Part shown: positions 1 through 10,358 of the stretch, one piece after another
How the letters are laid out: each line of letters opens with the position of its first letter
Numbering within the stretch: the stretch's first letter is position 1
NCBI GenBank assembly: GCA_949879025.1
Contig: CATLBO010000003.1
Span: 1-64,000 of the forward strand
Source: an uncultured Hungatella sp.
GTDB lineage: Bacteria > Bacillota > Clostridia > Lachnospirales > Lachnospiraceae
DNA: 64,000 nt
Direction of reading: 5' to 3'
The notes under the pieces: generated by a model
Database searches by the model: none
Seen by the model: only the letters and a program-made list of their open reading frames with translations
What the model was told of the DNA's origin: nothing
Position numbers and translations under genes: made by a program

Positions 1-1574
1 ATTTCCTCATATGTTGCTTTGCTCTCCGCCGCAGTCAAATCCATCTCGCTCATTTCCAATTCCACTTCTATATTCTGTTTTGTATGAAGTTTTGAAAGCA
101 ACACGATACTTTCCACATGCACCGACCATCCAAACAAATCACAGCATTGCACCTTCCTAACCTTATACCCTCTGGCGCACAAATACTTCAAATCCCTTGC
201 CAATGTAGCGGAGTCGCAGCTAACATACACTACTTTTTCCGGCGCCATTTTCACAATAGTTTCCAGGCACTTTTCATCGCATCCTTTTCTGGGTGGGTCC
301 ACTACGATCACGTCTGCCTTTAACCTGTTTCTTTCATACCACTCCGGCAGTACCTCCTCTGCCTTACCCACAAAAAATTCCGTATTCCCCAATCCATTTA
401 ACTTGGCATTTTCACATGCATCATCAATAGCCTGAGGAACTATCTCAACTCCGTACACCTTCTTAGCCTTCTGGGCTAAAAACAGTGAAATTGTTCCGAT
501 GCCGCAGTACAAATCCCATACCACTTCGTCACCTGTAAGCCCTGCAAATTCCAAAGCCATTCCATACAGCTTTTCTGTCTGCACCGGATTCACCTGATAA
601 AATGACAGGGGAGAAATCCGATACTTTACATTTCCGATATAGTCCGATATATATCCTGGGCCATAGACAGGAACAATCTCTTTTCCCATAATCACATTAG
701 TTTTTTCCATATTTATGCTGTAAGAAACACTGGTCATGCCTTTAACCGCTTTCAGCCTTCGAACCAATTCCTCTGACTGGGGCAGACTCCTTCCGTTAAT
801 AATAAGGCATACCATAATCTCTCCTGTATGAAAGCCTTTCCGAATCAGCACATGGCGAATCAGGCCCTGATGCTGCTGTTCCTCATAGGCTTTAATACAA
901 TACTGATTCATGAAACCTTTAATGATTTTCAAAATCTCCTGATTCTCTTCAACTCCTAAAAGACAGTCCTCATGAGAAATAATTGTATGGGTTCTTCCGG
1001 CGAAAAATCCAGTCACAATCGTTCCGTTCTTATCCATCCCAAAAGGAAACTGAGCTTTATTGCGATATCTCCAGGGATTCTCCATTCCTACGATTGGCAG
1101 GAATTCAGCAAATTCCCTATCCTTGTCCAGCAATTCCTTTCTCTGTCTGCCCTCTTCTCCATCCCCGCCAAACTTTATTCTGTCTGACACTCCTGCCCCA
1201 TTTAATGTCTCTTCCTTATTCACCCGCCGCAGATTATCTATATTCCCGATTCTTACCAGATTGTTAAATACTTTATTTTCTTTAAATCTTAGCTGCTCTT
1301 CATAGCTCATAGCCTGGAGCTGGCATCCCCCACACTGTCTGGCCACCGGACATGGGGGCTTCACTCTGGCCTCAGAAGGCTTCACCACCTTTATCAGCCT
1401 GGCATAGCCATAAGACCTTTTCATCTTCATTGCAGCCGCTTCTACCACATCTCCGATTACTGCGTCCTTAATAAACCAGGTATATCCATCCGTCTTGCCA
1501 ATACCTGAGCCTTCATCGCTTATATCCTCTATTGTAGTTACAAAAATGTCATTTTTTTTAATATCCATGTACAT
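1..1574 (-). CDS. rlmD: 23S rRNA (uracil-5-)-methyltransferase RlmD/RumA-type, 3' end truncated by window edge
   Basis: Reverse translation gives MYMDIKKNDIFVTTIEDISDEGSGIGK (TRAM-like), CPVARQCGGCQLQ (Fe-S cysteines), VVWDLYCGIGTISLFLA, and VVDPPRKGCDEKCL. Absent from the ORF track because it has no stop inside the window. Start could be 1574 or 1568. Confidence 0.9.
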   Translation of the reverse strand, partial: MYMDIKKNDIFVTTIEDISDEGSGIGKTDGYTWFIKDAVIGDVVEAAAMKMKRSYGYARLIKVVKPSEARVKPPCPVARQCGGCQLQAMSYEEQLRFKENKVFNNLVRIGNIDNLRRVNKEETLNGAGVSDRIKFGGDGEEGRQRKELLDKDREFAEFLPIVGMENPWRYRNKAQFPFGMDKNGTIVTGFFAGRTHTIISHEDCLLGVEENQEILKIIKGFMNQYCIKAYEEQQHQGLIRHVLIRKGFHTGEIMVCLIINGRSLPQSEELVRRLKAVKGMTSVSYSINMEKTNVIMGKEIVPVYGPGYISDYIGNVKYRISPLSFYQVNPVQTEKLYGMALEFAGLTGDEVVWDLYCGIGTISLFLAQKAKKVYGVEIVPQAIDDACENAKLNGLGNTEFFVGKAEEVLPEWYERNRLKADVIVVDPPRKGCDEKCLETIVKMAPEKVVYVSCDSATLARDLKYLCARGYKVRKVQCCDLFGWSVHVESIVLLSKLHTKQNIEVELEMSEMDLTAAESKATYEE

Positions 1575-1913
1575 CTGCTCCTTTGCTTTGTTCCATCCTC
1601 TTAAGGGGTTTTTGATCCAAACCTTCCCTGTTCAATTCTGCTAAAGAATTTCCCTTCCTGTTTGTTAAGAAATTTTTCCAGAATTTTACACATCTTTTAT
1701 GGAATCAACAAACTCTATTCACAATTCTCTGCTATTATATAACCATGATATCGATAAGATATGAACGGCCCGGAAAACGGCATTATTAACCGCCGTACAG
1801 GCCGGAACCCTTATAAAATGAGGCAGGCGGCAACCAGCGCGCAACCGTCGCCAGCCTCGACAAACAACTCAAGCAGCCCTCCTGCTTTTTCATATAGATA
1901 AAATACAGCAAAT

Positions 1914-1961
1914 GGAGCCTTGGAAAAACAGATTCACTTTCATCTCTTTTTCCAAGGCTCC
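1914..1961 (-). terminator. stem-loop downstream of the yhaM-like gene
   Basis: Perfect 15-bp inverted repeat GGAGCCTTGGAAAAA (1914-1928) / TTTTTCCAAGGCTCC (1947-1961). No strong U-tract, so the terminator role is tentative. Confidence 0.45.
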
Positions 1962-2067
1962 GTTTCTCCATTCGGCATCTGCTCCAAAGCATCCTCCTGT
2001 CGGCCATTCCCTTCAAATCCTGTATGGTTCTGCCAATTGCACTTCCTTTTTGATACTGTTCTGTTTG

Positions 2068-3015
2068 TCAGTACTCTGACGTTTTCCGTAGGTTGGTTTC
2101 AAACAGCTTATTATATCCCAGCCATCCTGGGTTATCTCCGCCTGCCCGCAGCGCCTCTATCATGGTTTCCATTTTTGCATCCGTATTATCCGCAAAGTTC
2201 AACGCCAGCGCCTCCAAAAGCGCCGGCTTCTTGGGAGAACCGTATTCCAATTCCCCGTGATGGGACAAAATACAGTGTTTTAATTCGGATTCCATCTTTT
2301 TAGGGAATCCTTCTATCTCCCTTATCTTTTCCGTCAGCATTTCCGTTCCTATGACAATATGCCCCAAAAGCTGTCCGTCATCTGTGTAATCATTCTCCGG
2401 AAATATGGATAGCTCTTTCATTTTTCCAATATCATGGAACATAGCCGCAGCCACAAGCAAATCCCGGTTAATGCCTGCATAAAACCCAGCAAAGTAATCA
2501 CACATTTTCACCACGCCAAGAGTATGCTCCAAAAGACCTCCCACAAATCCATGATGAACGCTTTTCGCTGCGCTGTGAACCCGGAATTCCTTAATAAACT
2601 TTTGATCTTCTATAAAAAAAGCAGAAGCCAGCTTATTCAGATAAGGGTTTTTAATGGACTTCACATACCCAGTCAGTTCCTCATACATCTGTCCGATATT
2701 TTTCGAAGACATGGGAAGATAATCTGCAGGCGAATATTCTCCCTCATCCGCACGCCGAATCCGTTTCACGTTCAGCTGGTTAGCCCCCTGGAACACTGTT
2801 ACATCCGCATCAACATGGACATAATTCATTACCTCAAAATAGCTTACACCTGGCGAATTCAAATCCCATATTTTAGAATCAATTGTTCCTGTTTTATCCT
2901 GGAGTATAAGATTGCCGTACTCCTTTCCGGACTTTGTCAGAGAAATCTGCTTGCTTTTGCACAGATATACCTCCGATATCCGCATCCCCTCCCGCAATGT
3001 GTCAATATACTTCAT
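2068..3015 (-). CDS. yhaM: OB-fold + HD-domain 3'-5' exoribonuclease, YhaM family
   Basis: MKYIDTLREGMRISEVYLCKSKQISLTKSGKEYGNLILQDKTG (OB-fold) followed by HTLGVVKMCDYF...AAAMFHDIGKMKEL (HD). Start chosen at 3015 with GGAGG upstream. Confidence 0.85.
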   Translation of the reverse strand: MKYIDTLREGMRISEVYLCKSKQISLTKSGKEYGNLILQDKTGTIDSKIWDLNSPGVSYFEVMNYVHVDADVTVFQGANQLNVKRIRRADEGEYSPADYLPMSSKNIGQMYEELTGYVKSIKNPYLNKLASAFFIEDQKFIKEFRVHSAAKSVHHGFVGGLLEHTLGVVKMCDYFAGFYAGINRDLLVAAAMFHDIGKMKELSIFPENDYTDDGQLLGHIVIGTEMLTEKIREIEGFPKKMESELKHCILSHHGELEYGSPKKPALLEALALNFADNTDAKMETMIEALRAGGDNPGWLGYNKLFETNLRKTSEY

Positions 3016-3237
3016 TTCCTTGTCCTCCATTCCTGCTTCCGTTTGCCGGTGACGGCTCACAAGGCAAAGCTAGTACTACCCTGCGGAAATTCCAGTGAAT
3101 TCAGCACCCGTTGTCTATGCCCCAAAGTCCGCCTGCAAAGCTAGAGGCACCTACTGCGCCGCTTTGCAGATGCGCAGATAACGCAGACATCTGACACTTT
3201 CTACACCGTTATTGACCCCAAGGCAGTACTAGGCATA

Positions 3238-4638
3238 TTACCTGGCTCCTACAGTCACCTCATATTCTAATTCTTTATATTCATCAATTCCCCGCCGCTG
3301 AACCACAACTGTCACAATCGTATCGCTGGTCAAGGCTTCCATCCGGCTCTGATAATCTTTCATGGTAGAAACAGCCTCACCGCCTACGCTGACAATAACA
3401 TCCCCATTCTGAATCCCAGCATTATAAGCCGGTCCCTCCAGAATACATTCCGACACATAGATGCCCATGGGAACTCCCTCCAGCACCTTGGCTCCGCTGA
3501 CTTCCTGCCCTCTGATGCCCAAATAAGGAATAGGTTGCCCATTGGACATCTTCTCCAATATGGACTTATAATCAGAAACAGCCATTGCAATGGTCAGATT
3601 AGACGTACTCTCCTCATCATAGGCTCCGGTAACCCACCCAATCACTTCACCGCTGGTATTGATTAAAAAGGTGCCTGCTCCGGCATTGCTTTTAATATCC
3701 GTATAAAAAAGCCTGGTAACCCCGTCTGCAACCTGTACGCTCTTTGCCACATAGGAAATATTTCCATAGGCGCTGGAATGAACTGCCCCCGCCGGAGCCC
3801 CCACAGCCGCTACCAGATCCCCTTGCCTCATACTATACGAATTCCCTAGTTTCAGAGGAGTAGTCTCCAGAACCGTGCCCTCATCCAGCTGCTCCACTGC
3901 CACACTGACAATAGCCATGCCAGATATGCTATCCTTCTGTTTAATAATTCCGTCAGCCTCGCTTCCATCTGCAAAAGTCACTTTAATGGAATCAGCCTGC
4001 TCTACTGCGCCCTCTGGTGTAAGAATCAGAAATTCCTGGCCTGTAGATGCAGTGACAACCCCCGCATAAAGGCCTGCCGTTTCAACAGGATTGTCAAACC
4101 AGTCCACCTCCCGCCTTACGGAATGAACCTCTACAATTCCTTTATCCGCCGCCTGCACCACATCCCGCAGAGTTCCATACAATCCGTTAACGTCACGGGG
4201 GGAGTAAGTGTAATCCTCCAGTACTGCCTGTATTACATCCTCCAGCGCTTCCGTCTCTGCAGCACTTTCTTCCTCTGTTGATGATTCCGGCGGTTCTCCA
4301 GACTCCGGCTCCCCTTCGCTTTCAGGTTCTGTCAGATCTTCCAGGGAAACGTCCGCCGCAGACTGCGTCTCCCCCGTCTGAGCCTCTGAAGGATCATCTT
4401 TGGGAATGGTAACCACAATGCTTTCCTCTGTAGACTGTTCCACCAGATACTGTCTGGCCAGAGGAGTTACTACAGCATAGCTGGCTCCTGCTGCAGCACC
4501 ACCCAGTACCACAAGAAACAGCCAGGCAAAGAATCTGCCTGCCGCCTGCTTCCGGGTCATTGGCGGCCTTGCGATCTTTTCCCGTATAAACGGACGCTTC
4601 TCCCTGGATTCTTTCTCTGGACTGTTCGGTTCCGGCAT
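3238..4638 (-). CDS. HtrA/DegP-like membrane protein (trypsin-like fold + PDZ), probably catalytically inactive
   Basis: N-terminal TM; degenerate trypsin-like domain (TDIKSNAGAGTFLINTSGEVIGWV); C-terminal PDZ (GIYVSECILEGPAYNAGIQNGDVIVSVGGEAVSTMKDYQSRM). Confidence 0.8.
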   Translation of the reverse strand: MPEPNSPEKESREKRPFIREKIARPPMTRKQAAGRFFAWLFLVVLGGAAAGASYAVVTPLARQYLVEQSTEESIVVTIPKDDPSEAQTGETQSAADVSLEDLTEPESEGEPESGEPPESSTEEESAAETEALEDVIQAVLEDYTYSPRDVNGLYGTLRDVVQAADKGIVEVHSVRREVDWFDNPVETAGLYAGVVTASTGQEFLILTPEGAVEQADSIKVTFADGSEADGIIKQKDSISGMAIVSVAVEQLDEGTVLETTPLKLGNSYSMRQGDLVAAVGAPAGAVHSSAYGNISYVAKSVQVADGVTRLFYTDIKSNAGAGTFLINTSGEVIGWVTGAYDEESTSNLTIAMAVSDYKSILEKMSNGQPIPYLGIRGQEVSGAKVLEGVPMGIYVSECILEGPAYNAGIQNGDVIVSVGGEAVSTMKDYQSRMEALTSDTIVTVVVQRRGIDEYKELEYEVTVGAR

Positions 4639-4705
4639 ATGCCCCCTCCTCTCTGCAGCCTGTCTTTCTTACAATCAAACCATTATTCGGTCTTTAAGTG
4701 GCGTG

Positions 4706-5566
4706 TCAGTTATTCCATATCTTACCGACTGCCTGAGCAAATCCGTCCTCCTCATTGCCGCATACAATAGTCCCTGCCAATTCTTTAATTCTGTCGCATG
4801 CATTCGACGGTGCATAGGAATTAGGGAAACGTTCAAACATCGAAAGATCATTCATCCCGTCTCCTACTACCATAATTTCATCTTTGGAAAGTCCCCGCAT
4901 GCTAATAATCTTCTCTAAAATGTACCCTTTCTGAGCCCCTTTATCCGTAACTTCCAAATTGTCCTCAAGAGAAGACAGAAATGATATACCTTGAATCTCC
5001 TCTAAGCCTTTCCTGGCATCCTCAATTTCATACCTGTTCATGGAAAAAGCTTCCACTTTTATAATCTCTAAATCTCTGCTTAGGAATTTGTCGAAATCCT
5101 CGATCTTTTGAAGATGGTTGCAGGGCATATGGGAAAGTCTGCCGCCTTCTTCATACTCTGCTCCTGTTCCTCCGGATCTCTCACGGCTTCTGCCGATAAA
5201 TCTGTCCCTCACAAAGGAAGGTTCATATCCTGTATAAAATCCATCTGTGGTAAAAATCATATATGGTATCTCACGGCTTTTAAAAACAGTTACCACGTCC
5301 TTAACCACTGGTTTATTCATATAGCAGCTTAAAAGAAGGTTTCCATCCCTGTCTACATACTGAGAGCCGTTTCCTAAAATAGCTTCGCATCTGAGATGGT
5401 ATTCATCCAAAATATAATACACTCCCTTGTAATCCCGCCCTGATGCAATAACAAATTCAATTCCTTTCTGCTCAAGATCATGGATCGCTTTTAAGTTCCC
5501 GGTAGATATCGTTCCCCCTTTGGATAAAAGAGTTCCATCCATGTCACTGACTACCATCTTAATCAC
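4706..5566 (-). CDS. Cof-type HAD-IIB family hydrolase
   Basis: KMVVSDMDGTLLSKGGTIS, IMVVGDGMNDLSMFE. GTG start at 5566 with GGAGGG upstream. Confidence 0.85.
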   Translation of the reverse strand: MIKMVVSDMDGTLLSKGGTISTGNLKAIHDLEQKGIEFVIASGRDYKGVYYILDEYHLRCEAILGNGSQYVDRDGNLLLSCYMNKPVVKDVVTVFKSREIPYMIFTTDGFYTGYEPSFVRDRFIGRSRERSGGTGAEYEEGGRLSHMPCNHLQKIEDFDKFLSRDLEIIKVEAFSMNRYEIEDARKGLEEIQGISFLSSLEDNLEVTDKGAQKGYILEKIISMRGLSKDEIMVVGDGMNDLSMFERFPNSYAPSNACDRIKELAGTIVCGNEEDGFAQAVGKIWNN

Positions 5567-5731
5567 TGTTATTCCCTCCTGCCATAAAGCCAATGTACCA
5601 TAAAAGCACTCTGAAAGAATTTTATCACGCCAGCAAAGGAATGGCAATCACTTTGACATTTTTTCGACATATTTTTATAACTGAATTTTATTATATTGCA
5701 TTCCTTTAGCAGAAAACGAAATAAAAAAGTA

Positions 5732-5783
5732 AAGGCGGAGAACCTGCGCCCCCTTCTAAGAGTTCGTACCGCTCTCCGCCTTT
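5732..5783 (-). terminator. intrinsic terminator of the flavoprotein gene
   Basis: AAAGGCGGAG / CTCCGCCTTT stem; minus-strand readout continues ACTTTTTTATTT. Confidence 0.7.
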
Positions 5784-5819
5784 CAAAACATTGTCACTGT
5801 CTTCTCTTCGTTCCGCCTT

Positions 5820-7706
5820 TTATTTTGCACTTTCCAAAGCTGCCGCAACTGCCTCTATAATTCCTTTGCTGGTGTTGGTAGCTCCGGATACGGTATCCAC
5901 ATCTGCGGTCTGCTTGGCAATCATATCTGCTGTCACGCCTTTCTCTGCAGCCTCATAGATGCCTTCAGTCTCCCCATGCTCTTTCAGGACAATAGAAACC
6001 ATATTACCGCCTTCCACAGTTACTTCCACGGTAATATCCCCGTTATTTCCTTTTCCGGTTCCCTGGTATACGCCGTCCTTAAAGTTGCCCTGTACGCTTG
6101 GAGCTGTGTTACCGCCGTCGTTGTCAGCAACAATCTCTGCCTCAGTATGTCCGCCGTTGGCCACAACATAATCTTCTGCAGCACTTCCTGCAATTCGTCC
6201 AAATACGACAATATCCGTAACTGCGTTGCCGCCCAGGCGGTTAGCCCCATGTACGCCTCCTGTAACCTCGCCTGCTGCAAATAATCCGGAAATGGCGCTT
6301 CCATCCTCCTTAAGAACTTCTGTGGATGTATTAATCTTCACGCCGCCCATGGTATGATGTATCGCTGGCGCACACAAAGCCGCATAATATTTAGGCTTAT
6401 CAAGAGGAAGCTCCATGCTCTCCCTGCCAAACTCCTCATCCTTGCCTGCTGCCTTATATCCTGCATAAGTTTTTAAAGTTTCCGCCAAAGCCGCACCATC
6501 TATATTAAGAGCCTCGCCCAAGGCCTCAGGAGTATCCGCCTCAGTAACAATCCCTGCTTTAATATAAGATTCGATTGCTGCCAAACTCTCTCTAACCGCA
6601 TCATCAAAAACAAGATAGCACTGTCCGTCTGTCTGCTCCAGAATCGCCGCAGAAACCACATCCCTGGTTTCCAGCTCATTGCAGAAACGTTTGCCTTCTT
6701 TATTTACCAGAATAGCCCCATTGCCGCGGACGCCTTCTGTATACATGGTCTGGGTATCTGGATTAACTGTCGGATGAGTCTGAATCTGCTCCATATCGAC
6801 AAAAGCAGCCCCCAGCTCTTTTGCCATAGTAATACCGTCTCCGGTTGCGCCGGCATGGTTCGTAGTGCAGAATCCTGCCAGATCAGGCTTGTATTCCACT
6901 ACCATGTCAGAGTTTGCTCCAAAACCGCCGGTTGCCAAAACTACGGCAGTACAGTCTATGGAAAATGTCTCGCCGTCCTTATCCGTTCCTGTTACCCCGC
7001 ACACCTTGCCGCTGTCATCTACCAGAATCTTTTCTGCTGTCGTTTCCAGAAGCACCGGTATTCCCAGTTCTTCTGCCTTTGCATTAAGAGCCTTCACAAG
7101 CATAGGACCTACTGCAGATGTATCAGAAGGCCTGTGAATACGCTTTACGCTTGCTCCGCCGAACATGCCTACAACACTTAAGTCTCCGCCGATTTCATTG
7201 ACCCAGTCTACTGCATCCACAGAATTCTCCGCCATTACAGTTACCAGCTCTTTGTTATTTAATTCCTTTCCGCCCTTCATCGTGTCTTCTACAAACAGTT
7301 CAACAGAGTCCTCAATTCCGTCTGTCTCCTGATAGGAAGTCCCTGCCGCATTAAGGCCGCCGGTGGAACGGGTGGTATTGCCTCCTGTAGAAGGCATCTT
7401 CTCCAAAATCACCACGTCTGTTGCGCCATCCTGCACTGCCTGAATAGCCGCCGTCATACCGGCTCCGCCTGCACCAATTACTACAATATCAGCCTGCTGT
7501 GCGTCACTGTCTGCCTCCTCCGGCTCCGCCTCAGTAGTCTCCTCTGCCGTGGTTTCTTCTGCAGTGGTCGTCTCTTCCTGGGTAGTCTCCTCTGTGGTTT
7601 CTGCCGCAGTAGTGGCATTGGCGTTCTGCCCACCGCATGCTGCCAAAGACAGCACCATGGCTGCTGCCATAGCTGCCGACATCAGTTTCTTTCCTGATTT
7701 TCTCAT
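5820..7706 (-). CDS. Exported lipoprotein flavin reductase: fumarate-reductase-like FAD domain plus C-terminal FMN-binding domain
   Basis: Lipobox LSLAACGG; Thr/Glu-rich linker; DIVVIGAGGAGMTAAIQA (FAD); HHTMGGVKINT; C-terminal DTVSGATNTSKGI resembles the covalent FMN attachment motif. Confidence 0.88.
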   Translation of the reverse strand: MRKSGKKLMSAAMAAAMVLSLAACGGQNANATTAAETTEETTQEETTTAEETTAEETTEAEPEEADSDAQQADIVVIGAGGAGMTAAIQAVQDGATDVVILEKMPSTGGNTTRSTGGLNAAGTSYQETDGIEDSVELFVEDTMKGGKELNNKELVTVMAENSVDAVDWVNEIGGDLSVVGMFGGASVKRIHRPSDTSAVGPMLVKALNAKAEELGIPVLLETTAEKILVDDSGKVCGVTGTDKDGETFSIDCTAVVLATGGFGANSDMVVEYKPDLAGFCTTNHAGATGDGITMAKELGAAFVDMEQIQTHPTVNPDTQTMYTEGVRGNGAILVNKEGKRFCNELETRDVVSAAILEQTDGQCYLVFDDAVRESLAAIESYIKAGIVTEADTPEALGEALNIDGAALAETLKTYAGYKAAGKDEEFGRESMELPLDKPKYYAALCAPAIHHTMGGVKINTSTEVLKEDGSAISGLFAAGEVTGGVHGANRLGGNAVTDIVVFGRIAGSAAEDYVVANGGHTEAEIVADNDGGNTAPSVQGNFKDGVYQGTGKGNNGDITVEVTVEGGNMVSIVLKEHGETEGIYEAAEKGVTADMIAKQTADVDTVSGATNTSKGIIEAVAAALESAK

Positions 7707-7965
7707 AACTTTTCCTCCTAGAAATGGTTCAGTTTCTTGTTAAAACTGTAATCCTAGTCTATCATTCTGTTAAATTAATGTCAAATACATCTTGTTTTTT
7801 TGAAAGACTTTTGAAAAAATTTTCCTTTATACGTCTGTAAATCTTTACATATCTCAAATTTTAATAAAAAAACCACTGTATTCTCCATTTTTATGATATA
7901 ATAAACAGGTGTACTATGTGGCAGGCAGCACATTCAGACAGATTTTAAACGAGGTCTAATCATCA

Positions 7966-10347
7966 ATGAATACAAAATCTTTAAAAACTTTAGAATATGA
8001 CAAAATTATTTCCCAACTGGAAGAATATGCATCTTCTCCTCTGGGAAAGCAGCTTTGCAGAGAACTTCTCCCATCTGCGGACATAAGCTGTATCCGCACA
8101 GCGCAGACCGAAACTACGGACGCCCTGACGCGGGTACGTCAGAAAGGCAGCCTTTCCTTTTCCGGCTTAAAAGATGCAGGAGACTCTTTAAAGCGTCTGG
8201 AAATCGGCAGCTCCTTAAATATTACCGAACTATTATCCATTAGTTCCATGCTGACCATCGCCGCCAGGGCTAAGGCTTATGGAAGACACGAGGAGTCGGA
8301 ACTTCCTGATGATTCTCTTGAGGAAATGTTTCGGATGCTGGAGCCATTGACCCCATTAAATACGGAAATCAAGCGCTGTATTTTGTCAGAAGAAGAGATA
8401 AACGACGATGCCAGTCCGGGACTGCGCCATGTGCGCCGCTCCATGAAGGTCATTAATGATCGGGTTCATACCCAGTTAAATTCCCTTCTCAACTCAAACC
8501 GCTCCTATCTTCAGGATGCCGTTATTACCATGCGGGACGGCCGTTACTGCCTTCCTGTAAAAGCAGAACATAAGAGCCAGGTTTCCGGTATGGTTCATGA
8601 TCAGTCAGCCACAGGCTCCACTCTGTTTATTGAGCCTATGGCCATTATCCAGCTGAACAATCAGCTTCGGGAACTGGAAGTTCAGGAGAAGAAAGAAATA
8701 GAAGCGGTTCTGGCGGATTTAAGCAATCAGACAGCTCCCCATGCAGAGGAAATCCGTCTGAACCAGGAGCTTCTGGCAAAGCTGGATTTTATTTTTGCCA
8801 GAGCCGCCCTGTCGAGACATTACAAATGCAGCGAACCTATTTTCAACACCAATGGTTATTTAAATATTAAAGATGGCCGTCATCCTCTGCTGGACCCGGC
8901 CAAGGTTGTGCCTATTAATATCCATCTTGGAAAAGATTTTGATCTTCTGATTGTAACCGGGCCCAATACCGGCGGCAAAACCGTTTCTCTAAAGACCGTG
9001 GGGCTGTTTACCCTTATGGGGCAGGCAGGCCTTCACATCCCGGCTTTTGACGGCTCGGAACTGGCAGTATTTGAAGAGGTCTTCGCAGATATCGGAGATG
9101 AGCAGAGCATTGAACAGAGCTTAAGTACCTTTTCCGCTCACATGACTAATATTGTGTCCATTTTAGATCAGGCTGACAGCCGCTCCTTATGCCTGTTTGA
9201 CGAATTGGGCGCAGGTACAGACCCTACGGAGGGCGCTGCACTGGCTATAGCCGTTTTAAGCTTTCTCCACAACATGAAATGCCGCACCATGGCCACCACC
9301 CATTACAGCGAGCTGAAGGTTTACGCTCTTACCACTCCCGGCGTAGAAAATGCCTGCTGCGAATTCAGTGTGGAAAATCTTCAGCCCACTTACCGGCTTC
9401 TCATCGGCATCCCCGGCAAAAGCAATGCATTTGCTATATCCAAAAAGCTGGGACTGCCTGATTTTATTATTGAAGATGCCAAAAATCATCTGGAATCCAA
9501 TGATGAAACCTTTGAGGATCTGCTGGCTCATTTGGAAGAAAGCAGACTTACCATTGAAAAAGAACAGGAAGAAGTCCGTCTTTATAAAGAAGAGGCTGCC
9601 AAGCTTCGGGCCCGTCTTGCCCAAAAAGAAGAACGGCTGGATCAGAAAAAAGACAAACTTTTGCGGCAGGCCAATGAAGAGGCCCAGCGGATCTTAAGCG
9701 AAGCCAAAGAAACGGCTGATCAGACCATTAAAAATATCAACCGCCTGGCATCCGCTTCCGGAGCCGCCAAGGAGCTGGAGGCTGAACGTACTAAGCTGCG
9801 GGAAAAGATGAACCAAGTGGACAAAAAGCTGGCCGTTAAAACCAAAGGTCCCAAAAAGACCGTTTCAGCCAAATCACTTCATATCGGAGACAGTGTGCGG
9901 GTACTGTCCTTAAATTTAAACGGTACTGTCAGCACTCTGCCGAATTCCAAGGGGGATCTGTATGTCCAAATGGGCATACTTCGTTCTCAGGTCAACATAA
10001 AAGACCTGGAGCTGCTGCCGGACTCTGCCGGTTCCCCTGCAGAGTCTTCAAAGACAGCCCAGAAAACCGGAAGCGGCAAAATCAAAATGTCTAAATCCTT
10101 TGCCGTGTCGCCGGAGATTAATCTTATTGGCATGACTACAGACGAAGCCGTCCCAATGCTTGATAAATATTTAGATGATGCATACCTGGCTCATCTGCCT
10201 CAGGTGAGAGTAGTCCACGGCCGGGGAACCGGAGCTTTAAGGGCTGCTGTCCACAAAAAGCTGAAGAAGCTAAACTATGTAAAAGAATTCCGCCTTGGAG
10301 AATTCGGCGAAGGGGATTCAGGCGTTACCATTGTTATTTTTAAGTAG
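7966..10347 (+). CDS. mutS2: Endonuclease MutS2 with C-terminal Smr domain
   Basis: TGPNTGGKTVSLKTVGLFTLMGQAGLHIPA (Walker A), DELGAGTDPTEGAALA, C-terminal INLIGMTTDEAVPMLDKYLDDAYL...VRVVHGRGTGALRAAVHKKL (Smr). Confidence 0.95.
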   Translation: MNTKSLKTLEYDKIISQLEEYASSPLGKQLCRELLPSADISCIRTAQTETTDALTRVRQKGSLSFSGLKDAGDSLKRLEIGSSLNITELLSISSMLTIAARAKAYGRHEESELPDDSLEEMFRMLEPLTPLNTEIKRCILSEEEINDDASPGLRHVRRSMKVINDRVHTQLNSLLNSNRSYLQDAVITMRDGRYCLPVKAEHKSQVSGMVHDQSATGSTLFIEPMAIIQLNNQLRELEVQEKKEIEAVLADLSNQTAPHAEEIRLNQELLAKLDFIFARAALSRHYKCSEPIFNTNGYLNIKDGRHPLLDPAKVVPINIHLGKDFDLLIVTGPNTGGKTVSLKTVGLFTLMGQAGLHIPAFDGSELAVFEEVFADIGDEQSIEQSLSTFSAHMTNIVSILDQADSRSLCLFDELGAGTDPTEGAALAIAVLSFLHNMKCRTMATTHYSELKVYALTTPGVENACCEFSVENLQPTYRLLIGIPGKSNAFAISKKLGLPDFIIEDAKNHLESNDETFEDLLAHLEESRLTIEKEQEEVRLYKEEAAKLRARLAQKEERLDQKKDKLLRQANEEAQRILSEAKETADQTIKNINRLASASGAAKELEAERTKLREKMNQVDKKLAVKTKGPKKTVSAKSLHIGDSVRVLSLNLNGTVSTLPNSKGDLYVQMGILRSQVNIKDLELLPDSAGSPAESSKTAQKTGSGKIKMSKSFAVSPEINLIGMTTDEAVPMLDKYLDDAYLAHLPQVRVVHGRGTGALRAAVHKKLKKLNYVKEFRLGEFGEGDSGVTIVIFK

Positions 10348-10358
10348 GAGGTAATTCA

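Noticed and set aside
2434-3144. 236-aa plus-strand ORF
   Set aside because: Antisense to the yhaM-like gene; no recognisable domain.
3061-3237. Direct repeats gcaaagctag (near 3065 and 3137) as a structured leader
   Set aside because: Too short and irregular to support a named element.
6774-7181. 135-aa plus-strand Cys/His-rich ORF
   Set aside because: Antisense to the flavin reductase gene.
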